Assembly (NCBI RefSeq): GCF_016808095.1
Contig: NC_068976.1
Coordinates: forward strand, 3,988,001 to 4,052,000
Length of the DNA: 64,000 nucleotides
DNA from: Vigna angularis
Lineage: Eukaryota > Streptophyta > Magnoliopsida > Fabales > Fabaceae
Direction of reading: 5' to 3'
Positions 33,241 through 44,139 of the stretch are shown here, one piece after another; the first letter of the stretch is position 1, and each line of letters opens with the position of its first letter. The notes beneath the pieces are model-generated. The model did no database searches. It was not told the origin of the DNA and saw only the letters and a program-made list of their open reading frames with translations. Both the position numbers and the translations under genes were made by a program.

Positions 33241-35877
33241 TTTGCTTTTCCTCAGTGATGTTACCTTGCCTGATAAAAGCAATGAACAACAAAGATTCCT
33301 GCATTGCATTAGAGTCAAAGTGCAGTGTTGAATATGAAAGCTCCATTGACCATAGGATCTCATACGCGCATGGTAGTGGGTAGGTGTGGTTCTATTTATT
33401 GAGGGATGAGAAGCATAATAAATTGGTTGCAAGTTTGAGAGTTATCTGCGAATGTGTGGAGAGTGGTTGCTGGTGTTCAAATATCTTGCAATTTGCTGAG
33501 ACGAGGAAGAGGGTGGTGAGGTAAGTTCAAGCCATTATCATGTATGTGTTCGTTTGCATTAGTAGGTGTGTAGACTAGGACGAAGACTCAGAAAGTGCGT
33601 GGTGATGTGAAGAAGAAGCAAAGGGTTGAAGAAGAAGATGAAACACGTGCGTGAGAGGCGGAGAAGATGATGAACAGTGGACGTGGAGGCTTCGTAACCG
33701 GTTACACGCTAGACGTAATCGGTTACGTCTGTATGAGAAAATTACACTGCGTCATGTAATCGGTTATAGGCACAGTTAACCGGTTACATTGTTGACTGAA
33801 AAATGAGTGATATTGTGTTGTGTGCTTGGCCGGTTTCTGGAGCAGGTTATGGGGTGCACAACGGTTGTTCTTCGACACCACCGAGGAGGAGATGATTAAC
33901 CGGAGTGGACAGGTATGGTAGTGGTGAGTGGTTTTGAGTGGTTAACAAGAGTTATGTTGTAATGGTTGTTATTGATTGGCATTGCAGGGAGTTATGGAGG
34001 AGGTGAGGGTGGCGGAGGCCATGTGAGAGATAAGAAGGTGGAGAGGGAAGATAGAGTTGTGTTGAAACAATGGTGGAGAAGCAACCATATGTACTGATTA
34101 TATGAGGATTGGATGGTACTGGGTGATCTATGCTGGTCTGACAGTGGGTTTCTGATGCAGGTGTTCACTGGGAATTGAGGTGTTTATCGTGGTGGACCAA
34201 GAAGCGTGAATGTGGTGGAGATTTGGAAGTCCAAAGGTACGAAATGTGGTGGAGGTGAAGGAACAACATCTTTTTGTATTGCATGAAATAATGAAATGAA
34301 TTGTGCAGTGGTGGTGGTAAGAATACAAGAAGAAGTTATATCTATAATCTTAGTAATAAAGTAGTCTTATGGCTACACCTACAGTCCTAAGACTTCTAGT
34401 TCAAATAAAGTTTGAAAAATAATAGCTTCTACCCAATGTGTTTATTTTGCATTGATGTCAAAAATGCTTGAACATGTTTAGAATCCAGATATGGTTAGAA
34501 GTGAGCAATTTTTTCAAATTTTACGAAAATGATTATAAAAAATAATGAATGTGAACTATAAAAGTTGTGAATCAGTACATAATCATAGAAACACAAGTTG
34601 AATTTATTTTACTGTCACAATTGTTTGAAATCTGATTTCAACTTCTGTTAATGTCCCTGAGTTACACCTACTAGAAAATTTAGTCTATTCATATCTTGTT
34701 TGAATTTACATTTTTTTCCCAGGGCTGTTGAAAAAAGCAAAAGCAGGACCTAGGAAGTGCCAGTGTTCCTCTCTATCCATCAAACTGTATGTGGTATTAA
34801 AAGCCTCTGGGGTATTGGGGGCGAACAAATCGAGGGCCTGGTGTCTTGGAAGCGAGAACTGAAGGCGTTTTTGAGTGGATAGAATCTCATTCCAAGCTGC
34901 ATCAATCCTTGTATTGCTTATCATGTATGCTTTATGTTATGCTTAACAAACTTTTTTTAAGATTGTTATGTTAAAACTTACAAAACCTCCAAAGATTTGA
35001 CTGTGGGAGTGAGTACCTATATTTTATGATGTTGTTGAAGGATCTGTGATGTGTAAATTTTGCAGCATACCTTCAGCAAGGTGTTCTGAGTTTGTGTGAA
35101 AGAAAAAAACAAGTTGTATGTGAGTATGTTCCTTGCCATGTACTACTGTTTACCACTTATCAAAATCATTCCCAAAAAAGCATATTGTTTGTAAGGATCT
35201 AACAAAAAACTGACACCAAAAGGCTAGAACTCCCGAGCATGTTTTCTTAAAAAAATATTAAAAGAGTATGCTACGTGAATCTTTGACAATGTTGATTTCA
35301 CGTTTTCAAATTTATTGCATGAAATAAATTAAATGAATTGCTGTTTTGGTTTTCTTTGTTAAAAATGAAAGCAAAGTGTCATGAGTTGGATTGGAGAAGT
35401 ATGATTTATTGACCCAATTTTCTTTTACTTGCTTTCATTGGAAAGAGGTGCCTGTGTGATTGCTTAGTTGTTGCTGAAAGCATCTTCAAGTGTGCTGATA
35501 TAGGTGTTGAACGTGTTGAAGAGGTAAGTATTTTACATTATTTGGTTATAATATAATTATTTGAATGATTTATTGAGTTATGGACATGTGTACCTTAGGA
35601 GTATAATATTATTTATTTGATATATTTTATGTTCATTTATATTTGTATTTTATTAAATATATTAACGTATTAATATTTCAAATAATAATTTAATTTGTTA
35701 TACGTATATGTACCCAGTTAATAAGAAAGATATAAAATGTTTTTGTGGTATTATGTTATTTAATTTTTTTTTTATAATCATTAGTTTAATGTATTAATGT
35801 ATATTTTTATTTTATTTAATGAATATATGAATTTTAAACTTTTATTGTAGTATGTTTAATTGTTTAAGTTAATTTAG
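33241..35877 (+). other. Leader of Harbinger copy B
   Basis: Aligns in patches with 19850-21466 of copy A (for example the GCTGAGACGAGGAA and GAAGATGATGAACAGTG words). Contains the palindrome cluster at 33694-33787. A stretch of about 1.1 kb (34370-35480) has no clear counterpart in copy A. No coding gene is recognised. Confidence 0.6.
33694..33787. repeat. GTAACCGGTTAC-type palindromes in the leader of copy B
   Basis: GTAACCGGTTAC at 33694-33705 (perfect), GTAATCGGTTAC at 33715-33726, GTAATCGGTTAT at 33756-33767 and TTAACCGGTTAC at 33776-33787: four sites in under 100 bp. Confidence 0.85.
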
Positions 35878-37308
35878 ATGGAAGAAATTATAGATTTATC
35901 ATATTTGGACCGCGAAGAGGTAGATGACGATGTAGTTGGTGTAAACTTCAATATTATAGCAATGATTCGTCAACACTTGCAAATAACCACTTCATTGGCG
36001 GCATTAACAATGTTATGCATTGTTGCACACGCGTTGAGTATCTTGAATATGTACTCTACTGATTGCAGTAGTGTAAGCAATTACCTACCTGATAGAGATC
36101 GTCGTAGGGAGCAATTAATGTCATATCTTGTTCACACTAATCGATGCCGCGACATTATTAGGATGGGTCCAGAGGCATTTATTAATCTCTGTGAGAGACT
36201 AAGATCAACAGAGTTAGTTAAGGATGCCATTCGTTCGACCGTGGAACAACAAGTTGCTGAATTTCTTCATATAATTGGCCATAATGTTAAGAATCGAAGT
36301 GTTGCATTTTTCTGGCATCGGTCAGGCTTGACGGTTAGCAGACACTTTCACAATGTCCTGGACGCTATCTTAAGTTTAGAATCTGAATTTCTAATTCAAC
36401 CATCAGGAAATGAGGTACATCCACATGTGTCGAACAACAATCGATTTTATCCTTACTTTAAGGTAGTTATTCCCTGTGATTGTAAAAGTTATTTGAACCA
36501 AGGATGGTAAAAATTTCATGTTATGAAATGATTAGTTCTGATTTTTTTGTTTAGGATTGTCTAGGGGCCATAGACGGTACTCATGTTAGGGTTAAGGTGC
36601 CAAGAAGTGAAGCTGCGAGATTTCGAGGAAGAAAAGATTGGCCAACACAAAATGTGTTTGCGGCGTGTGATTTTGACATGAAATTCACATACGTTCTTGC
36701 TGGGTGAGAAGGCACTACATCTGATTCAAGAATTTTAAAAAATGCTCTTGATTGAGATGACCCATTGGTTATCCCGCAAGGTCAGTGTTTACATAGCGAT
36801 GTCGAGGATTTTATTTGTATGAGTGACTAATTATCTTTCTGTACGCAAAATTGTAGGAAAATACTACCTCGGTGATGCAGGATTCATGTTGAAAACCACA
36901 ATTTTGACTCCGTATAGAGGCGTAAGATATCACCTCAAAGAATATACACGCAGAGGACCCCAAAATGCAAGGGAGTTGTTTAATCACCGGCATTCATTTC
37001 TGCGAAATGTTATCGAAAGAACTTTTGGTGTTTTGAAAAAACGATTCCCTATCATTGCAAGTGGCACTGAACCACACTATGGGTTGGAGACAATGACATA
37101 CATCATACTAGCTTGTTGTATATTACACAACTTCCTTCGTGGCGTGGATAACGATGAGTCATTACTTGATGAAGTTGATAACGAGTTGAATGAAATGGAA
37201 GTCCATAATGTTTCATCATCTCAAGATAGAGAAGAGGACCATAAGATTGGTAGTAATATTAGGGATTCTATAGCCGACCATATGTGGCAAGATTATCAAA
37301 ACTCGTAG
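35878..37308 (+). pseudogene. PIF/Harbinger transposase (DDE_Tnp_4 family), two nonsense codons
   Basis: Three exons: 35878-36462, 36555-36780 and 36857-37308, joined by GT/AG introns. Exon one has the N-terminal DUF8040/helix-turn-helix region (NYLPDRDRRREQLM, FHNVLDAILSLESEFL). The catalytic triad is intact: D in LGAIDGTHV, D in GTTSDSRIL, E in VIERTFGVLKKRFPI. Two in-frame stops in exon two break it: TGA in place of Trp before EGTTSD (about 36706) and TGA in place of Arg before DDPLVIP (about 36754). Full length would be about 420 residues, normal for the family. It would cut and insert at TWA sites together with the Myb-like partner downstream. Confidence 0.9.
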
Positions 37309-37423
37309 TTATTGTATTTTAATGCATTGTATGACTATTTCATGTTATGTGTATGAGAACAACATTATATTAAGGATGTTTCTATTTAACTTCTTATAAA
37401 TTTGTTCTTGAAATAGGTTTAAA

Positions 37424-38538
37424 ATGAATAGAGGTAAGGCAGCCGCCATGGATTCCTCTGCTCCTATTAGAGAGTTCATGAAGTGGACAGAGGATATGGA
37501 CGCACATCTTCTACACTGTATGATTGAGGAATCACGAATCGGTAATAGGGTTGACAGTAGCTGGACATCCCAGGCATATAGCAACATAGTTGATCATCTT
37601 CATAGCTTTGGGTATGTCGCAGTTATGAAAAATAATGTAAAAAATCGTCAGAAAGTCTTGAAAGATAAATGACGTGAGGTACATGACTTGTTTTCTGGAT
37701 TAAGTGGATTTGCGTGGAACCCGGTTAGTATGAAATTTCATGCTGAGGACGAAGTTTGGATGGACCTGATTCAGGTATTTATACCAACACTAACATTTAT
37801 GTCGTTTTTATTAAAAGTCATATCTTCATAGTTTGTTTGTTGTACATGTTTCAGTCCAGGCCAACTGCGGCAAAGTGGAGAGTTAATAGCATAAAACACT
37901 ATGATTTAATGGTTGAGTTATGGGCAGCTGATCGAGCTACAAGTTCTGGTGTCCGAACGGCTCGTCAAGGACGAAGACAGCGAGTTGGGCCTCGTGTAAG
38001 TGTTGATTTGAACCAAAATATTGAGTACACTCCAGAGCAGCCTGATTGGACGAGGTATAGTGACCCAACCCCACCATTTCCTCCTCCATCTGTAGATGAA
38101 TATAGTCCAGGACAGACTCAATCTGTGCCTTCTGTCCCATCCGGTGGTACTTCATCTTCACGCGGCTCAAAAAGAAAGGCACCTATGGTCGATGTTATTG
38201 ATTCTCAATTTGATAAGTTGACGACCAGCCTGGATGGTTTTGCTGGTGTGCTTAGCTCATCAAATGTTCATTTTGGTGTGATCTCTGATGCAGTCGTGCG
38301 TCAAGTAACAGCTATGGAAGACAGAAATCAAATACTCTGTCGCAACTCCAATTACACATATACAGAGGCGGACATTTATGAAATGCTTAGTGCTATGAAC
38401 ATTGCTGATGAAAATTTGCTAGAACAATGTTATGATTTCTTATGTGGAAACCCCACATGTACAAAGAGGTTGATGGGACTTCCACCACACAAGCGGTGGA
38501 ATAAATTATGTAAAATGATATCAGGCGGTGATTGTTAG
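37424..38538 (+). pseudogene. Harbinger Myb/SANT-like partner protein, one nonsense codon
   Basis: Exon one 37424-37774 reads FMKWTEDMDAHLLHCMIEES, then a TGA at about 37670 where relatives have the Trp of DKWREVHDLF, then SGLSGFAWNP and DEVWMDLIQ. Exon two 37855-38538 reads SRPTAAKWRVN, then HYDLMVELWAADRA, a Pro/Ser-rich middle, and the C-terminal module YTEADIYEMLSAMNI to CKMISGGDC. The trihelix/Myb domain of this partner binds the element ends and is needed for Harbinger transposition. Only one stop codon separates it from an open gene of about 345 residues. Confidence 0.88.
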
Positions 38539-38758
38539 GAAGGCTTATATCACTACTATTATTACGATTATGTGTACTGATGTCTTAGTCACCTTAATTA
38601 AGAATTATCTTTATTTTATCCATCTATGATTTTAAAATTATGTTTATGGTTACGATGTAATGATTTGTTCTTATTCACTCTTATTGTTAAATATAAGTAA
38701 TTTATTATCACTAACTTTGTTGTTGTCTCATGTATTACTTTGTTCAAGAACCTTTGAT

Positions 38759-39910
38759 ATGGCCTCATCATCAACCAAAAGGCCAAGAAAAAGTCGTAAG
38801 GGAAAAGAAACCCTCACTGAGGCACAAGATGCAGCCCATGTAAGACCATCTGTTCAGGAACAATTAGATCAGAGTCGTTTCTTCACGCATAGTCTTCAAA
38901 TGGAAAACTATGCAGCAGATTTCTATACAAGGAGTATAGTTGTTCCCAAGATAATGAATTTTGAATCATTTACCGGTTCAGAGTTATATTTTCAACAGCA
39001 TCTTCTATTTCAAGGGGTGGTGGAATTGCTTACATTGCAGGGACCCTACTATCCATATTTAATCAAAGTATTTTATTCCAATCTGAAGATATCTGGAAAT
39101 GGATATTTGATCAGTGAGGTGAACAAGAAAAGAATTAGATTGAAACCTGATGATTGGTTGAATGTAGCTAACTTGAAGTACCAGGGTAAGAAACTGTGTT
39201 ATTCAAATATCCCAGAGGACTTTCCATATGACCGCGACATGGCATTAGCTACTATGGTTATACCAGATTTGGAGGGTGGTCAAGGTGTTTTAACAGTTGG
39301 TTGTTTGAATATGAATGACAGGCTTCTGCATTATGTTATTGTGCATATGTTGACTCCACGACCTGGGAATTTTGCTAGGTTATTGCAGGAAGATATTTTT
39401 ATGATATGGGTGCTTAAAAATAATATAGCTATCAATTGGCCTCATCACATCATGCAGCATATGCTTAAATGCAAGGCCAGTGACACACCCCTCCCATACG
39501 GTGTCCTTATCACACGGATCTTGCAATATTGTGGAGTTCATGTTGATGCCGACGCGTGCACTCAGATAGGGTCCCGACATCACTTTTCAATCAATTCTTT
39601 GAAGAGGATGCATATTGTTAATGTCAACGGTGTTTGGCAACACGATCATGCTGATGATGAAGAAGAAGACCAAACAGACCATCATGAATACCCTGTGCAG
39701 CCTCCTCCACCTCCAGCAAATCCTAATATCATAACTCAAATGTGGCAAGGTGTACAAGACTTGCAACATCGAATGCAGGGTATGGAACAAATGCAGGTCC
39801 GGGTTCAACATATTGAAGATAACTTGGCAAACCTTTCTTTGGACATGAACCGTCAATTTGCTAACCTCAATCACAATGTTAACAAGATTCTTCACCATTT
39901 CGATGACTAA
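38759..39910 (+). CDS. Harbinger ORF3: intact plant transposon-protein domain protein
   Basis: A 383-residue open frame. The start MASSSTKRPRKSRKGKE is shared with copy A, which supports this ATG over the one 33 codons upstream. A basic nuclear-signal-like N-terminus is followed by FFTHSLQMENYAADFYTR, LLTLQGPYYPYLIKVFYSNL, DWLNVANLKY, an acidic patch (DDEEEDQTDHHE), a Pro-rich linker, and a C-terminal coiled coil (MWQGVQDLQHRMQGMEQMQV, IEDNLANLSLDMN). The central part belongs to the family named putative plant transposon protein (Pfam Transposase_32, from memory). It is the only undamaged gene of the element. The function is unknown; the coiled coil suggests oligomer formation. Confidence 0.8.
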   Translation: MASSSTKRPRKSRKGKETLTEAQDAAHVRPSVQEQLDQSRFFTHSLQMENYAADFYTRSIVVPKIMNFESFTGSELYFQQHLLFQGVVELLTLQGPYYPYLIKVFYSNLKISGNGYLISEVNKKRIRLKPDDWLNVANLKYQGKKLCYSNIPEDFPYDRDMALATMVIPDLEGGQGVLTVGCLNMNDRLLHYVIVHMLTPRPGNFARLLQEDIFMIWVLKNNIAINWPHHIMQHMLKCKASDTPLPYGVLITRILQYCGVHVDADACTQIGSRHHFSINSLKRMHIVNVNGVWQHDHADDEEEDQTDHHEYPVQPPPPPANPNIITQMWQGVQDLQHRMQGMEQMQVRVQHIEDNLANLSLDMNRQFANLNHNVNKILHHFDD

Positions 39911-40518
39911 GTTAATTTTTATTCCGATTATGTATTACATTACTTAATTTCCCTTAAATGTAATTGTGTATTTCATATATTACCTTACCTATTACTCCAT
40001 ATATTTGTATGTGAAATTGTTGCCACTTATTTGACGTACTTGAATATTATAACTTCATTTAATTATTTGTTTCTTTAACATTAATCACTCTCACTTACCT
40101 ATCGAATTTTTTTTTTACGATTTAGTAGTAAATTATATTACAAACAAATACTAAATTTTGAAAAAATAAATTGATTTTATACTGCATTATAATTTATATA
40201 ATTTAATAATAATTATTTTATAAATTCTTTATATTTTTTGTCGCTATATAAACATTTTTATAAATAAATATTACATTAATAAATTACATTTTATATTATA
40301 TTTATAAGTAGGGACATTTTGGTAATCTTTCATTTCTAACAATTAAATTAATTTTTTAAATCTATCACATCAATCAAATCCTACACTAATTCTCACAAAC
40401 TTTACTTCCAAATCCACTCTCAATTACCCACAAATTCATTCAAAAAAACAACTACAAAATTACCTTCAAATCCACCCAAATCATTTCCTCCAATTAACCT
40501 CAAGAGAACAAAGCCTAA

Positions 40519-41700
40519 ATGTTGGCGTTCTTAGGTTGTAGATTGTTGTCATTTTGCTTGTATTGGGTGATATATGTTTCTGGTTTGATTCTATGTCCTC
40601 GTCTGCCCTATCCATATCTATATCTTCTTCTTGTTGCTGATGCAAAATACCACGCCATCAGCATTTGTGCTCCTTGACCATTACTTAGCCTTTTCCCCAA
40701 CTCCCATCGAGATACCTTCAGAGAATTTGCCCAAATATTTACTAGTAAGCAAGCCAAGTCAAATATTTAAACTCATCATCTTCTTCCCAGGTTTGATTGA
40801 CACCATCTTCTCGGTCCATCACGGTCTTCTACGGTCCTATTTTTCTCTTCCAAGAGAGTGCATCATTTCAACCTACACTACAAAGAAAACACCATAGAGT
40901 GAAACCAATAGATACCTGTGCTCTGTTCCTTATTCACCTGTGTCAAGTGAAACCAATAGCTAAATGAAGATTCAGTAACGGAAGAACTACACTCTTGAGA
41001 ATTTATGCAAATTTTGTTTGGGCACAACAAATAATTTCCCCACCGGAATTGCCAGTAAGGGTTTCGGCGACATCAAGTCCGTGAAACGCTTAGCCATGAT
41101 CAGGCCTTCTTCGGTTGTCGGCGTGGCCAGAGCAGTGAAAGCCGCCGCAGTGTTTCAAAGTCTAACGGTGGCGGCGTAGGGGAACAAGCACTTGGTGACC
41201 AAGCTCGCCCAAGAGACGATTCACGAAGGAGAGAACTACCTCTCTCGCGCGCGAAGACGAGAAGGGAAGCTTGGAGCTGTGGCCGATGATGGTTTCGGTG
41301 ATGAGCGGTGGTGCTCGCAATGCCTTGGGCCGCGACTCGCAGCGGCCGATTTCGGTGGAGGCGGTGAGAGTGGTGAGATCTCAGAGTCAGGACCTGGTTC
41401 GCGCGAAGAAGAGGGGGCAAGATGGTGGTCCGCCGTGAAGGGCGGTGGCTCTACCGGCGTAGGCACTGGCGACGCCTTGGCCAGTGGATCGCGGTGGCCA
41501 ATTGGTTTGAGGCTGGGGCGGAGTGAGTGCGTGAGTGGCGGAAGTGAGTGCCTCTAGGGTTTTGCTCAGAGGAAGAGTCCTGGGTCTCTTGGATGCTGAA
41601 TGCACAAATGATAGAATGAGAGGAAGTTTGATATAACCCCTGATGGGTTTCTAAATAAAGGGGCGCTGGGCTTAAGTTCCTGGGCCAAGGTATTTTTTTA
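40519..41700. other. Intergenic DNA with a GC-rich island
   Basis: 40519-41000 is ordinary AT-rich DNA with short frames. 41040-41600 is GC-rich with overlapping Pro/Arg/Gly-rich frames on several strands, including GFGDIKSVKRLAMIRPSS on the plus strand. It resembles a promoter and first-exon region of a lost or captured gene. No family was recognised. Confidence 0.35.
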
Positions 41701-43190
41701 TTAAAAAAAAAACTATCTCGTGATTCGCACCCCCCGTTTCTCACCCGGCACCCCATATCTTTTTCGTGGGCTTAAGCCCAATCCGTTTCTGCAAACAAAA
41801 AACATTTCCTTTGTACAGCTTATCCATTATGCTAAGCCTCACACCCTCATAATCTTTGTTCTATTTCTTCCTTTTATTTAGGTTTGCTTGTATTTTATTT
41901 GTACTTTGTTATTTTGTTTTCTTATTTTATCTTTGGACATTTATCTAAATATTTACACATTAAAAAATATATATAATAATACACGAAAAATACATAAAAA
42001 TTATAAAATAAAAAATAACAAAAATAACATTTTTAAAGGTTGAACACTCGTGTGATCGTCCGCATCATCCTAGTATTCAATACCTTTCTCTCTTTTTTTT
42101 TAAAATAAATGAAACAAAAATATGTTTTTAAAGGTTAAGCACTCGTGTGAGAGCTCACGTCGTCTTAGTGTTAAATACCTTTCCTCTTTTAAAAATATAT
42201 AAAAAAATATCAAAAATATGTTTTAAAGGTTAAGCACTCGTGTGACCGTTCGCGCGTCCTTGTGTTAAAAACCTTTTCTCTTTCTTTTAAAGAAAAATAC
42301 AAAAATATGTTTTAAAGGTTAAGCACACGTGTGACCGCTCATGTCGTCCTTGTGCTAAAAACCTTTCCTCTTTGCTTCAAAAAATATTAAAAAATACAAC
42401 AAAAAAATATGTTTTAAAGGTCAAGCACACGTGTGACCGCTCACGTTGTCCTTGTGCTAAAAACCTTTCCTCATTCTTTCAAAAAATATTAAAAAATAGC
42501 AAAAATGTGTTTTAAAGGTTAAGCACTCGTGTCACCGCTTGCGTCGTCCTAGTTCTAAATACCCTTTTCGCTTTCTTTTAAGAATATTTAAAAATAAGAA
42601 AAATAATGTTCTAACGGTATGAATACTCTCGTGACCGTCCATGTCGGTCTAGTACTCATCACCTTCTTTTTCTCAAGTACAAAAAAATATAAAATCCCCA
42701 CTTCGAAAAATCCAAAATTATCCTTAAGCATTTTTCAAGCAACTTTTCTAAACGATTTCGCAAACAAATCATTCTCAAATAGTTTCAAAAGAACTACATA
42801 ACCCTGATTTCTCATTTTGAATGAGAATACGTAGGAGCAAGGTTAATCCTTGTCGGGCCCAATAAACTAAAAAATATCTTTTGTTTATTTAGATTGTTAT
42901 TTTTTCGGGGATAGTTAAACATTTTGAAAACCACATCACATTCACGTATCTAATTAAGGGTACTACCTTCGAACAGGCGTTGTAGGGTGTTAATACCTTC
43001 CCTACGCGTAACCGACTCCCGAACCCAGAATTTGGTTTTCACAGACCATGCCTTATCATTTTATGGTTTTTCCGTAGTTTTCCAGAATAAACTATGGTGG
43101 CGACTCCAAATCTCTTTTTCAAACGTCGTTTTTTGGATCGTCGTCCCGTCGCGATTCTGGTTGCGACACAATCATTCAAATAGAAATGTT
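41701..43190 (+). mobile_element. Gypsy (Tat/Ogre-type) LTR-like fragment
   Basis: 42820-43170 has the word set common near the 3' end of legume Tat/Ogre LTRs (TACGTAGGAGCAAGG, AATCCTTGTCGGGCCC and CTATGGTGGCGACTCC). Upstream lies the 96-bp repeat array. No gag or pol coding is present and no partner LTR was identified, so limits are approximate. It directly abuts the HROB-like fragment at 43201. Confidence 0.45.
42031..42665 (+). repeat. Seven-copy tandem repeat, unit about 96 bp
   Basis: Units start with TTTTAAAGGTTAAGCACTCG at 42031, 42125, 42221, 42310, 42412 and 42510, with a diverged one near 42608. Spacing is 89-102 bp; length varies in the A-rich part. Confidence 0.9.
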
Positions 43191-43200
43191 AAATGAGACA

Positions 43201-43960
43201 TTATGATTTCTTGTTCACATGACATTGACAATTGAGGATCTCATCACTGATGGAAAATTCGAGAACGTGAATCCCCTTATTGATGCAAAAACATTATCGG
43301 TCTTGGCATTTGTAGCTTTCATTGTGAAAGAGTGTAAGCCCAATGCTTTGGGAGACATGCAATTGACTATCAAGGTAATATGTGTTCCAAACTAAAACTT
43401 TTGTTGTTTACATCAACTAATGAATGATTACATGTGACCAGAATCCAACAGCGACAATGAAGGCTTTCTTACATCGGAAAGTTCTTGAAGATCCTCAATT
43501 TCGGCCAAATTTCGGCCAAATATCGGAGTTGGCTCCGTTTTGTTACTCAATCTTGTAACCCCTCCACTGAATACTTAAATTAAAATAAGTTTTATTTGCC
43601 TTTGATGGTGTTTTTCATATTAATTATGTATGTTCATTTAGGTACATTCCTTCAGTCCAAATGGCAGAATCCAATACCTAAATATCGTGCATCACAACGT
43701 AGTAAAGGTTTTTGCAACTGAAATTTTTCCTCCCACAAACAAACTTGTCAAGGAAACCCCAAAACCATTGATTCGACTCCTTCTCTGGGCAGAAAACAAT
43801 GTGGATGACATCCTCTGAAAATTGGTTCGTCCATCTCAACAACCATCATCATCCAAAGAAGTAGAGAAGAATTGGTTTTTTTATGATAGTATTCGATAAT
43901 TATTTCCTAATGCAGGTGAAATTATAACTTCTATGGATAACTGTAATATTATTTTATGAT
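43201..43960 (+). pseudogene. HROB-like OB-fold domain fragment
   Basis: Three exons with GT/AG borders: 43201-43374 (TLTIEDLITDGKFENVN, VAFIVKECKPNALGDMQLTI), 43442-43558 (NPTATMKAFLHRKVLEDPQF) and from 43642 (HSFSPNGRIQYLNIVHHNVV, KVFATEIFPP). The pattern KECKPN-GLGDM-LTIK-PTATM-A-HRKV followed by F-SP-YLNI-NVVKVF is that of the OB-fold region of plant HROB proteins. A stop closes exon two early and a TGA follows DDIL in exon three. It has the same orientation as the N-terminal fragment at 18157-18464 and the parts do not overlap. Confidence 0.68.
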
Positions 43961-44139
43961 CACTAAAATAATTTCTCGAGTTACTGTAATCGTAATAACC
44001 TTAACTTCATTATGTTTTTAAGGTTCACGTACCTAATTTTTATGTTGTTCATGTTATGTTATCATTGTAATGATCCTGTTGACCTTAATGCACATTGAAT
44101 TAAATGTTTGACTTTATTTTTTGTCATATATTGTTTCTT

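Larger units (their letters stand above)
26016..40515 (+). mobile_element. PIF/Harbinger element, copy B, interrupted by CACTA 2
   Basis: Flanked by TAA at 26013-26015 and 40516-40518. The left end starts GCCTGTGTTCGCATGAAC and the right end, read inward, starts GGCTTTGTTCTCTTGAGG (12 of the first 16 positions match). Without the CACTA insertion at 26320-33240 it is about 7.6 kb. Gene order on the plus strand: transposase (35878-37308), Myb-like protein (37424-38538), ORF3 (38759-39910). Both transposition genes carry nonsense codons, so it is not autonomous now. Confidence 0.85.

Noticed and set aside
41100..41756. Overlapping Pro/Arg-rich frames on both strands
   Set aside because: Long frames on several strands at once are expected in a GC-rich island; none has a recognisable domain.
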